DNA from: Nitrospira sp.
GTDB lineage: Bacteria; Nitrospirota; Nitrospiria; Nitrospirales; UBA8639
DNA: 64,000 nt
Direction: 5' to 3'
Assembly: GCA_024760505.1 (NCBI GenBank)
Contig: CP058931.1
Span: forward strand, 2,490,001-2,554,000
Below, piece by piece: positions 17,088 through 25,044 of this stretch. The notes under the pieces were generated by a model. That model did no database searches. It saw only the letters and a list, made by a program, of their open reading frames with translations, and was not told where the DNA came from. A program made the position numbers and the translations under genes. Every line of letters begins with the position of its first letter. The first letter of the stretch is position 1.

Positions 17088-18515
17088 ATGGTCGGTCCCT
17101 CGAAGCAGCCAATGATGGGAATAAGGACAGTATGTAATGTTATGCACTTCAGATTCTATTCTATAATCCTCATATTCCTCATAATTGTCGTTTGGAGTGC
17201 GCGGGTTGAACCTGTATGGTCCCAGGAACCTGTGGATAATCCAGAGATCCCCACAGATTCACGACCCACCGATAAACCACAGGAAATCGCGGTTGGAGCG
17301 GACAAGGTTGAAGACAGGCTTATCACGCAACGGCTTACGGAGGTTTTCCAGAATTTGCCCGAGCTTGCCAATGTCGACATCGCTGTGAATGCAGGGGTGG
17401 TACGTCTGACGGGGCATACTTCCACCAAAGAAGCCCACGAACAGGCTCTTGAACTTGCCGAACGCGTGGATGGTGTGGTCAGCGTGACAGATGAAATCAC
17501 ACAGAAACGGGAAGTCCGTGAACGGTTGACCGTCGTGCAGGAAAAAATGGTTGACCAACTCAATAATTTTATCTCCTATCTCCCACTCCTGATCATCGGC
17601 TTCACGGTATTTCTTCTATTCTGGTTCCTCGCATCCTTTATGACCAAATGGGATAACCTGTATGAAAAAATTACTCCACATGCGTTTTTACAGTCATTAG
17701 CCAAACAAATTGTCAAAGGGACCATCATATTTATTGGCTTTGTCGTCATGCTGGAAATCCTGGACGCCACAGCTCTTTTGGGAACTATCGTTGGTGTAGC
17801 CGGAGTCATGGGCCTGGCCGTAGGTTTTGCCCTCCGAGACACGGTGGAAAACTACATTGCCAGCATTCTGCTGAGTATCAGACAACCCTTTCGGCCACTG
17901 GACCAAATTGTTCTGGAAAATTATGAAGGCCTGGTCATGAAACTGACATCACGGGAGACCATTCTCATGACGCTGGATGGGAATCATGTACGCATACCCA
18001 ATGCGACGGTGTACAAAGGCATTATTCTCAACTATTCCAGAAATCCCAAACGGCGTTTTACGTTTGAGGTCGGTATTGACACCGCTGTCGACATACAAGC
18101 GGCGCGCCAACTGGCCATCACGACATTACAACACACCTCCGGGGTGATTGAGGATCCGCCGGTCCGGTGCGCGGTAGAAAAATTAGGTGATTCGAATGTC
18201 ATACTGAAAATGTTTGCCTGGACGACGCAGGACCAATACGATTACCAAAAGGTCAGAAGTGAAGCGATTCGGGCTGTGAAAGAGGCCTTTGATCTGGCCA
18301 ATTATGAAATGCCCGAACCCATCTATCGTGTGAAGATGCAGGGGGCTTCCCCTCTCGATGACCAGGCTGTTTTTGACCAGACTGATCATACAAAGGCTAC
18401 TCCAGCACCTGCGGTGCAATTAAGTTCTCAGGCCGATGTCACTAAAGATACGTATATTGTTGAGCAAATTTCGAAGGATCACGCAGAGAATCAGGAAAAG
18501 GATTTACTCAGGTGA
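17088..18515 (+). CDS. Mechanosensitive channel (MscS) with periplasmic BON domain
   Basis: 475 residues if started at ATG 17088. ATG 17142 (MHFRFYSIILIF) is equally plausible and gives a cleaner signal peptide. Order: signal peptide (about 19-45), BON domain (about 75-140, VRLTGHTSTKEAHEQALELA), three membrane helices (160-250) ending with the MscS pore helix and GFALRDTVENYIAS, then the beta and C-terminal cytoplasmic domains. It opens on membrane tension to release osmolytes. The BON domain probably sits in the periplasm and may touch the outer membrane or cell wall. The tail after about residue 415 is low-complexity. Confidence 0.9.
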   Translation: MVGPSKQPMMGIRTVCNVMHFRFYSIILIFLIIVVWSARVEPVWSQEPVDNPEIPTDSRPTDKPQEIAVGADKVEDRLITQRLTEVFQNLPELANVDIAVNAGVVRLTGHTSTKEAHEQALELAERVDGVVSVTDEITQKREVRERLTVVQEKMVDQLNNFISYLPLLIIGFTVFLLFWFLASFMTKWDNLYEKITPHAFLQSLAKQIVKGTIIFIGFVVMLEILDATALLGTIVGVAGVMGLAVGFALRDTVENYIASILLSIRQPFRPLDQIVLENYEGLVMKLTSRETILMTLDGNHVRIPNATVYKGIILNYSRNPKRRFTFEVGIDTAVDIQAARQLAITTLQHTSGVIEDPPVRCAVEKLGDSNVILKMFAWTTQDQYDYQKVRSEAIRAVKEAFDLANYEMPEPIYRVKMQGASPLDDQAVFDQTDHTKATPAPAVQLSSQADVTKDTYIVEQISKDHAENQEKDLLR

Positions 18516-18621
18516 TAGCTTTGAGTTTCGAAGGACATTCTACTCGTCACCCTGGCTGGAGAAATTCCCACCCCGCCCCCGTTCTCCATTCCATAGCGAG
18601 TACAACACAAGAGGAAAAGAT

Positions 18622-19647
18622 ATGAGAAAAAAGCAGCAATCAGAGGTGGTAGTCATCACCGGGGCTTCTGCAGGTATCGGTCGAGCCACCGTACGGGCTT
18701 ATGCTCGACGGGGGGCATCTCTCGGTTTGCTGGCCCGTGGGCAGGAGGGTTTGGAAGGAGCTCGCCGGGAGGTGGAAAAGCTAGGAGGGCAAGCTATCGT
18801 GGTTCCGACCGACGTGGCCGATCCCGAGCAGGTGGAATCAGCCGCAGTCACAGTAGAGAAGGCGTTTGGCCCGATCGACATTTGGATAAATAATGCCATG
18901 GTTTCCGTGCTGTCGCCGGTGAAAGACATGACGGCTGCAGAATTCCAGCGTGTGACCAACGTCACCTATCTCGGATATGTTTTTGGAACCCTTTCAGCGC
19001 TTCGTCGGATGCTTCCCCGGGATCGGGGTGTCATTATTCAAGTCGGCAGCGCGTTGACATATCGTGCGATTCCACTTCAATCGGCTTACTGTGGTGCCAA
19101 ACATGCGATCAAAGGATTCACGGAGTCGCTCCGATCGGAGCTGATTCACGATGGAAGTCAGGTCCGCCTTTCCATGGTGCATTTGCCCGGAGTCAATACG
19201 ACTCAATTTGGATGGATTAAAAGCCGCCTTCCCTATGAGCCTCAGCCGGTCCCTCCCATCTATCAGCCGGAGATAATGGCGCGGGCAATCGTCTGGGCGG
19301 CTGATCACGATCGTCGTGAGTTGTGGGTTGGAATGCCGACAGTTAAAACCATCGTCGGGGAAAAATTCATTCCGGGGTTATTGGACCATTATCTGGCCGA
19401 AGTAGCCTATACGGGCCAACAGACGAAAGTTCCCATCAAGCCTGATCGCGTCGATAATTTATTTGCGCCTGTCCCGCAGGACAGAGGGGCGCATGGCGAT
19501 TTTGATGATCAGGCCCAATCATCCAGTTTTCAATTATGGGCTTCCTTGAACCGGGGGTGGTTGGCGGTAGCTGGGGTCGGATGTCTTCTTTCCCTAGGAT
19601 GGGCCCGAAAGCAGTCACAGGTGAATCGAACGAGAATAAAGGATTGA
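18622..19647 (+). CDS. Short-chain dehydrogenase/reductase with C-terminal membrane anchor
   Basis: Start is ATG 18622, preceded by AAGAGGAAAAG; the frame is open upstream but overlaps the MscS gene. About 341 residues. Classical SDR: TGASAGIGRA near residue 15, the INNAM variant of NNAG, catalytic Ser in QVGSALTYR, and YxxxK in SAYCGAKHA. It is longer than a typical SDR (250), with a C-terminal extension and one hydrophobic helix (WLAVAGVGCLLSLGW) followed by basic residues, so it is probably bound to the inner membrane. Substrate unknown. Confidence 0.9.
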   Translation: MRKKQQSEVVVITGASAGIGRATVRAYARRGASLGLLARGQEGLEGARREVEKLGGQAIVVPTDVADPEQVESAAVTVEKAFGPIDIWINNAMVSVLSPVKDMTAAEFQRVTNVTYLGYVFGTLSALRRMLPRDRGVIIQVGSALTYRAIPLQSAYCGAKHAIKGFTESLRSELIHDGSQVRLSMVHLPGVNTTQFGWIKSRLPYEPQPVPPIYQPEIMARAIVWAADHDRRELWVGMPTVKTIVGEKFIPGLLDHYLAEVAYTGQQTKVPIKPDRVDNLFAPVPQDRGAHGDFDDQAQSSSFQLWASLNRGWLAVAGVGCLLSLGWARKQSQVNRTRIKD

Positions 19648-19752
19648 ACCTCAATAGTGTCCATTTTTCCAATCGGGAGGCTGATCTGCCTGATGCAAGA
19701 ACAGCCTCCCGACCTGAAGGCCCACCCCTTGGGCATGTGAACATGACAAAGG

Positions 19753-20196
19753 TTAGCCTGCCGTGGCCTGCTTTTTTGCCTCCTGAAACTCTTTTCCCAT
19801 CCTCTGTACTTCTTCCTTATCCAAGATCTCCTTGGCCTTTTTAAAGATTTCCCCTTCTTCCTCCTTCACATGGTGCAGAACACTTTTTTTAAGCTCGGCA
19901 AGTTTTGAGCTCCATTCCTCGGATTCTGCTCCCATCGCCTCAAGGTCTTCCAGAAGATTTTCGACTTCGGCATGCTCTTCCGTGGCTTCATTAATCAGAT
20001 CTACCATCTCTGCATTTTCTCTGAGGGCAGGATAGAAGACGGCCTCCTCCCCATGGGAATGAGCTTCAAGGTCATCCTTTAACTGAGAAAATAATTTTTC
20101 ACGGCTTTTCATCGCACGTGGACCGGTAGTTTCCAATTTTTTAAATAGGTCCTTTACCGTTTGGTGATCCTTTTTTAAAATTTGAAAAATATCCAT
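19753..20196 (-). CDS. Hemerythrin-domain protein
   Basis: 147 residues, ATG 20196 behind AAGGAAGCAGGAG. A four-helix HHE protein: HQTVKDLF (residue 11 onward), HSHGEEAVFYPAL, EEHAEVENLLEDL and VLHHVKEEEGEIFKKA supply the His/Glu ligands of a di-iron centre. Such proteins bind oxygen or sense oxidative and nitrosative stress. It converges on the SDR gene. C-terminal tail is lysine-rich. Confidence 0.9.
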   Translation of the reverse strand: MDIFQILKKDHQTVKDLFKKLETTGPRAMKSREKLFSQLKDDLEAHSHGEEAVFYPALRENAEMVDLINEATEEHAEVENLLEDLEAMGAESEEWSSKLAELKKSVLHHVKEEEGEIFKKAKEILDKEEVQRMGKEFQEAKKQATAG

Positions 20197-20745
20197 CTCC
20201 TGCTTCCTTTCCGGTCAATGACCGATGAGTACGCACTGAAAAATAATGAAAACCTCGATTTCTTGATCGAAGAATAATCTTGTTCCTTCACACACGTGAA
20301 CTGGTAAGAACCCTGGAACTAGCAGGGAACTGAGAATTGGAAAGCAAGAAACGGAGTGTGTAGTGTCTTCGAGCTAAGGATGCTTAGCGGCCGGAAAAGG
20401 TGAATTCCGGGGGGAGGAGGTTTCTATGTGTACCTATTGCATGATTATCATAATTTGTCCATTGATCCTAATATGAGGGCCTGCCAGCCACACCGAAAAA
20501 TAGGGAAGTGTGTCCGGTAAGGCCGAAGCCGTCTGGGCGGGTGGAGAGCATAGACGAGTACGTGAGCACGGCCAAGTGGAAAGAACCTGGGTGGAGGCCT
20601 TTTTCAACGCACCCCTTGATATAATTTTCTGACAATTCTGGAGTATTCAAAAGAGGGGTGGCGTGAGTAAACCAGCGAAACAGGCACAACTATCTGTCGT
20701 AACGGAACATGGCCCTCCTTGGACAATCGCGATTACCCGTGACCG
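20197..20745. other. Intergenic region, no intact gene
   Basis: A minus-strand frame at 20468-20689 has no start signal and no recognisable product. The stretch from about 20660 upward may be the eroded 3' end of the THEP1 pseudogene. Confidence 0.4.
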
Positions 20746-21161
20746 GAAACCTCCAGCCTTTAACGCCACCGTGGCAATAACCAATTTTGATCAATCCAGC
20801 AAGGCTTCCACTTCTTGATAAACCGCTGACTGAGGCATTCCATTTTCCCGATTTCATCTAGAATCACCATCCGAGAAGGAGAATGGCGTAGGTCGATGGC
20901 CTCAAGCAGTTTCTCAAAACCGGCGGGATCCACACCATACCGTCCAACCCGAAAGGATCCCGGCAAGTTCACGTGCGACAGAAGTTGATGACGGCCATCG
21001 AGTGTGACTAGCTCACAACCTTTGCGTGCAGCTTTGTCGTCGTGGATCTCCTGGGTGAAAAACCCATCGGGGTGATGGGTGGCGAGGGAATGAGCCAGTT
21101 GTTTGATAACGGTGGTTTTTCCGACCCCTGGGAGACCGGTAATCGGTATGTGCCGAATCAC
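20746..21161 (-). pseudogene. Frameshifted THEP1-family NTPase
   Basis: Starts at ATG 21161 with MIRHIPITGLPGVGKTTVIK, a Walker A motif. Walker B is MVILDEIGKMEC. This matches THEP1-type nucleoside triphosphatases (COG1618) up to SQRF. The frame then shifts near 20810-20820. In the neighbouring frame the family sequence continues as EVEALLD, a TGA (20791-20793), then SKLVIATVALKAGGF, followed by a truncated tail. Two independent lesions make it a pseudogene unless they are assembly errors. Confidence 0.8.
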
Positions 21162-21197
21162 TCTTTTCCCTTTCGTTGGAGGTGCGTGCGCGGACTT

Positions 21198-22177
21198 TTA
21201 CTTTTGAGATATCAAAGGGGTCTCGGTGGAAAAGGCTGAGGTGTCAATTTTTCCTGGCGAGGATGTAGGGTTAGGGAGAAAAAGTTTTTCAACCATCTGC
21301 TCAGCCAGGTTTTGATAAGCCTCTTCGATGTCCGCTCCAAAGCCAGAGGGATAATAATAGCGATAGAACCACTGTACATAAAGACGCTTATTCGTTTCAT
21401 AGAAAAAAGGTTGGTCGTACCACACGGTCTTCTGGGTGCCTCGAACCAGTCTGGCTCGACCGACTGGAGCCAAAACCATTGGTGGGTTCATGTCCCCCTC
21501 TTGGTCCTCTACTCGTCCAACCAAATCTTTTGTACGCTGAGTTCAAGAACGGTATCCACTCTTGGTCCGACCATCCCTTCAGAGGTCTGCGACCCTTCCG
21601 GCGGAACCACCACAAACGTATGCGATGTTCGCGCACGGGCCTCTTTGAGAAAAGAGCTCTGAAAGGTCTCTTGTATCGGGTATTGTGCCAAGGTGTCCTG
21701 ATAAATAGTTTCAAGTTCTTCCACATATGCCGGATACTCAGGAGATGATGGTGGTGTGAATGCCCCACCAATTGCACCGCCGAGGCCCCCGAAAATTGTC
21801 ACGGGGAGGGCGGTGACCATTGCAGAGGCAATGATAATAAAGCTTAGGGGCACTCCACCCGCAATAAACCCCACTATATTCTCTATTCCCGGAAAAACGT
21901 TGTCCCATCACCACTGGGCACTTTTCCCGCCCCCTTCTACGGCTCCCCGCCCAGTTCTTGCGAGGACTCCCCGCTGAGGTATAGGGAGGGGCTTGTCGAT
22001 TTGGAAAACTGGACCTCCTGGCAAACTTACGACTCCGATGGTCCCAAGTTGCGTACGGTATGTTTCTGAAAGGGGTTCGGGCTTTGGATACCCATACCGG
22101 CCGATGGCGCAGCCCCACTGCCCCATAAGATAAACCAGTGCAATGAATACGATGAAGAATTTTTTTCGCAGTTTCAT
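21198..22177 (-). pseudogene. Broken lipoprotein gene of the local paralogous family
   Basis: Start ATG 22177. The signal FFIVFIALVYLMGQWGC carries a lipobox Cys and is closely similar to the signals of the genes at 25045 and 29930. The frame is interrupted by TGA at 21908-21910, then continues in the same frame with a glycine-zipper helix (IFGGLGGAIGGAF) and VDTVLELSVQKIW. A frameshift follows near 21515, and the third frame continues TVWYDQPFFYETNK, matching EIWYDQIFTHRSK of the intact relative. It ends without the Fn3-like domain of its relatives. One nonsense and one frameshift. Confidence 0.8.
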
Positions 22178-22302
22178 CGTGTGCTTTCGATGGACATAGG
22201 AACAGTGGGTTTTTAGTTTTTCTGGCTCTTCCAGATTTTGTGTGGGTAAGTCATTTTGTCTCGGATTTGTGCCCAGAATGGCTGCCGGTCATTCCTCCCC
22301 TT

Positions 22303-22323
22303 CCCCCTCCTTACAAAGGAGGG
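22303..22323. repeat. Perfect 9-bp stem hairpin
   Basis: CCCCTCCTT-ACA-AAGGAGGGG. The stem carries a Shine-Dalgarno-like AAGGAGG on the plus strand, but no start codon follows. No T-run, so a terminator is not certain. Possibly a dispersed palindromic element. Confidence 0.6.
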
Positions 22324-22453
22324 GAATCAACATTGAACCGGCATTATTTCACCCACACGATTTCCTGAAGAGCCATTTTTCTATTTACCGGAAAGCTAGA
22401 GGACCGGCAGATGAATTAAAGGTATTAATAACTTTGCAAACTTCAAGAAAACC

Positions 22454-23521
22454 TTAGGGCAGGGGAGTGGGGACCCAGGCACGGGGATGGGATTCAAAGA
22501 CCCCCGCGCAAGGGGTCTGGCAGAAGCGGCACCGGCCCTCTTCCGTGAGGTGCCAGGCGGTGAGGGTATACCAATCTCGCCCGATGAGCTTTTTGCCACA
22601 GGCATGGCAATAGGTGCTGCCACCTTCTTCATCATGCACATTGCCGGTATAGACATACCGCAGGCCGTTCTTCATCGCGATCGAGCGGGCCAGGGAAAGG
22701 GTCGAGGCGGATGTGCGAGGAATCTCCAGCATTTTGAAATCCGGATGAAAGGCGGAAAAATGAAGCGGTACGTCTGGTCCTAAATGTTCCACCACCCATC
22801 GGGTTAATGCCTGCAGCTCGGCTTCTGAATCATTCTGTCCGGGAATGAGGAGAGTGGTGATTTCCAGCCAGACATTCGTGTGATGCTTGATGTATTCCAA
22901 GGTCTCCAGGACCGGTTGCAAATGGGAGCCGGTGAGTGAGTGGTAGAACTCTTCCGTGAACGCTTTTAGATCGACATTGGCCGCATCCATGTGGCGATAG
23001 AACTCCGCCCGTGGTTCCGCGCAGACATAGCCGGCTGTCACCGCCACCGTTTTCACGCCAAGTTCGTGGCAGGCCTGGGCCACATCAATCGCATATTCAT
23101 GAAAAATCACCGGATCATTATAGGTAAAGGCCACGCTTCTACAGCCGGAAGACATGGCCTCCCTGGCGATGGACTGCGGTGATGCGGCGTCGGCCAGAAT
23201 ATCCATCTCACGGGATTTACTCATGCCCCAATTCTGGCAGAACTTGCAGGTTAGATTGCATCCGGCGGTGCCGAACGACAAGACCGGTGTGCCGGGAAGG
23301 AAATGATTGAGCGGTTTTTTCTCAATCGGGTCCACACAAAATCCGCTGGAGCGGCCATAGGTCGTCAGGACAATCTGATCCTGCTCGCGGGCACGCACAA
23401 AGCACAGTCCCCGCTGCCCTTCGTGAAGCTGACAAAAACGTGGACAGAGATCGCATTGCACCCGGCCATCCTCCAGCCGATGCCAGTATTGAGTGGGATG
23501 ATGGGTAGAATTTGTGGTCAT
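22454..23521 (-). CDS. amrS: AmmeMemoRadiSam system radical SAM enzyme
   Basis: 355 residues. N-terminal cysteines CDLCPRFC (23-30) and C40, radical SAM cluster motif CNLTCKFC (C88, C92, C95), then FTYNDPVIFHEYAIDVA and LKAFTEEFYHSLTG, all characteristic of AmrS. A C-terminal zinc-ribbon-like pair is present (YCHACG, CRFCQTPC). It uses S-adenosylmethionine to generate a radical. The usual AmrS partners (AmrA and AmrB, the AMMECR1-like and MEMO proteins) are not in this window. An IS element follows its start region on the upstream side (23645). Confidence 0.93.
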   Translation of the reverse strand: MTTNSTHHPTQYWHRLEDGRVQCDLCPRFCQLHEGQRGLCFVRAREQDQIVLTTYGRSSGFCVDPIEKKPLNHFLPGTPVLSFGTAGCNLTCKFCQNWGMSKSREMDILADAASPQSIAREAMSSGCRSVAFTYNDPVIFHEYAIDVAQACHELGVKTVAVTAGYVCAEPRAEFYRHMDAANVDLKAFTEEFYHSLTGSHLQPVLETLEYIKHHTNVWLEITTLLIPGQNDSEAELQALTRWVVEHLGPDVPLHFSAFHPDFKMLEIPRTSASTLSLARSIAMKNGLRYVYTGNVHDEEGGSTYCHACGKKLIGRDWYTLTAWHLTEEGRCRFCQTPCAGVFESHPRAWVPTPLP

Positions 23522-23633
23522 ATCTAATGCTGCCTCTGCTAATGCAAAATCATTGAATGTTTAGAAGAGAAAGTATTTTTTTAGTTTAGCACTAGGCTGA
23601 ACGAGGGAGGAAAGGACTACAGAGGCTCTTTTT

Positions 23634-23644
23634 GGTTCCGGGCC
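23634..23644 (+). repeat. 11-bp target-site duplication, left
   Basis: GGTTCCGGGCC, repeated exactly at 24968-24978 on the other side of the IS element. Confidence 0.9.
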
Positions 23645-24967
23645 ACTACTGTCCGGTTAAGAATGAAATAAATTCAATTGTTTACAAGACATCTCATCTT
23701 CACCATCGTTTTTGGTGTTGAGAAACTCCGGAGTTAAAGGGATTTTCTCGAATAGGGTCACGGAAAAAATCTGTAGTAATGTGTAGAGTGAGGCATTCAG
23801 CGTGAACCGCTTCTTGACGATGGCCACGAGCACGTAGACCGACACGGCGGTCCAGATCTGCACCTTCACGGCATTCTCTGAGGTGCCATAGAACTGCTTG
23901 ATGCGCAGATGCTGCTTGATCCATTTGAAAAACAATTCGACTTGCCAGCGAGCCTTGTACAAGGCACAGATGGTGGTTGCTGGCGGACCAAAGAGGTTGG
24001 TCAGGAAGATGAGGCCTTTGCCCGACTCGAGATCTTTGAACCGAATACGACGCAGATGAACAGGATACCTCTGTTGCGTGTAGAATCCGGACAACGCGAT
24101 GGTCTGATCGCACAGAATGCCCTGCTCCCGATCGTTGGGGGCCGAATAGATGCGGCGCATGTCGGCATTCGCCTTGGCACGGGTGACAAAGAAGGCGCCG
24201 GCCTGATGCAGCGTGAACAGCCGTTCGAAGTCCAAGTACCCGCGATCCATGACGTACACCGCTCCAGGCTCTGGAAGCAGCAGGTCGAGTGCGTGGACAT
24301 CGTGCAGTTTCCCATTGGAAATATGGATAAAACTGGGAATCGCCCCACGAAGGTTCAACAGGGTGTGCAGTTTGACCGCGGCCGTGGTCTGGCGAAACGA
24401 GGCCCACGGAAACAGGGCCAGACACAGATCGATGGTCGTGGAGTCCAGCGCGTACACCGTGTTCGCAAGGTCCAGGCCCAGATCTTCTGTGGCGTACAGT
24501 TTGTGCGCATGCTTGATCAAGCGCTGGGCGAAGTCGGCATAGATCCGCCAGTCTCGGCGCTCGTTGGCATCGGCCAGCGTGGCCCGTTTCACCGGGGTGC
24601 GAATTCCCATGTGATACAGCTTGGCGGCTTGCGCCGACAGACAGACCTCGATATCGCGCAGGCTTTCGCGATAGGTCAACTGAGCAAAGGCCAAGATCCG
24701 AAAGTGTTCGGTGCAGGGCAGCGTCCGAATACGATAATCGCCACCATAGCGGGCGACGATTCGGGAAAACGTGGTCCAAGGCAAGCAATCCATCAGTTGC
24801 GCAAACAGGGTTTGGCCGACATACATCGTGAATCCTCCGGGGGTTACCCGGGGGACAATCACCTGAAGGCGGGTCGCCGTTCAAGTCGACACCATCCAAA
24901 TTTGCCAAAACATGTAATTCATTCATGCGCTTAGGCCGAAAGGCGACTCAGTTAACCGGACAGTAGT
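23645..24967 (-). mobile_element. Complete IS4-family insertion sequence
   Basis: 1323 bp bounded by perfect 16-bp terminal inverted repeats ACTACTGTCCGGTTAA (23645-23660 and 24952-24967) and flanked by an 11-bp direct duplication GGTTCCGGGCC. It carries one intact transposase gene on the minus strand. IS4-family elements duplicate 10-13 bp, which fits. Perfect ends, duplication and an intact gene indicate recent insertion. Confidence 0.93.
23657..24862 (-). CDS. IS4-family transposase
   Basis: 401 residues from the frame start 24862; ATG 24826 (MYVGQTLFAQLM) may be the true start. DDE catalytic residues: Asp in YALDSTTIDL, Asp in VYVMDRGYLDF, and Glu in the IS4 signature YKARWQVELFFKWIKQHL (a Y-x2-R-x3-E-x6-K arrangement). 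The N-terminal part has the DUF4372-like region that binds the ends. Intact, so the element may be mobile. Confidence 0.93.
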   Translation of the reverse strand: MIVPRVTPGGFTMYVGQTLFAQLMDCLPWTTFSRIVARYGGDYRIRTLPCTEHFRILAFAQLTYRESLRDIEVCLSAQAAKLYHMGIRTPVKRATLADANERRDWRIYADFAQRLIKHAHKLYATEDLGLDLANTVYALDSTTIDLCLALFPWASFRQTTAAVKLHTLLNLRGAIPSFIHISNGKLHDVHALDLLLPEPGAVYVMDRGYLDFERLFTLHQAGAFFVTRAKANADMRRIYSAPNDREQGILCDQTIALSGFYTQQRYPVHLRRIRFKDLESGKGLIFLTNLFGPPATTICALYKARWQVELFFKWIKQHLRIKQFYGTSENAVKVQIWTAVSVYVLVAIVKKRFTLNASLYTLLQIFSVTLFEKIPLTPEFLNTKNDGEDEMSCKQLNLFHS

Positions 24968-24978
24968 GGTTCCGGGCC
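24968..24978 (+). repeat. 11-bp target-site duplication, right
   Basis: GGTTCCGGGCC, exact copy of 23634-23644. Confidence 0.9.
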
Positions 24979-25044
24979 TTAACTAAACAAAATTATGAGA
25001 AGGAAAAATTGGGTATGTGTTTTAGGCTTTTCATCTTGAGGAAA

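Noticed and set aside
20468..20689. Minus-strand frame after the THEP1 pseudogene
   Set aside because: Probably eroded sequence; no start signal or domain.
23700..24934. Long frames on both strands within the IS element
   Set aside because: Overlap the transposase in other frames; only the minus-strand frame carries the DDE motifs.
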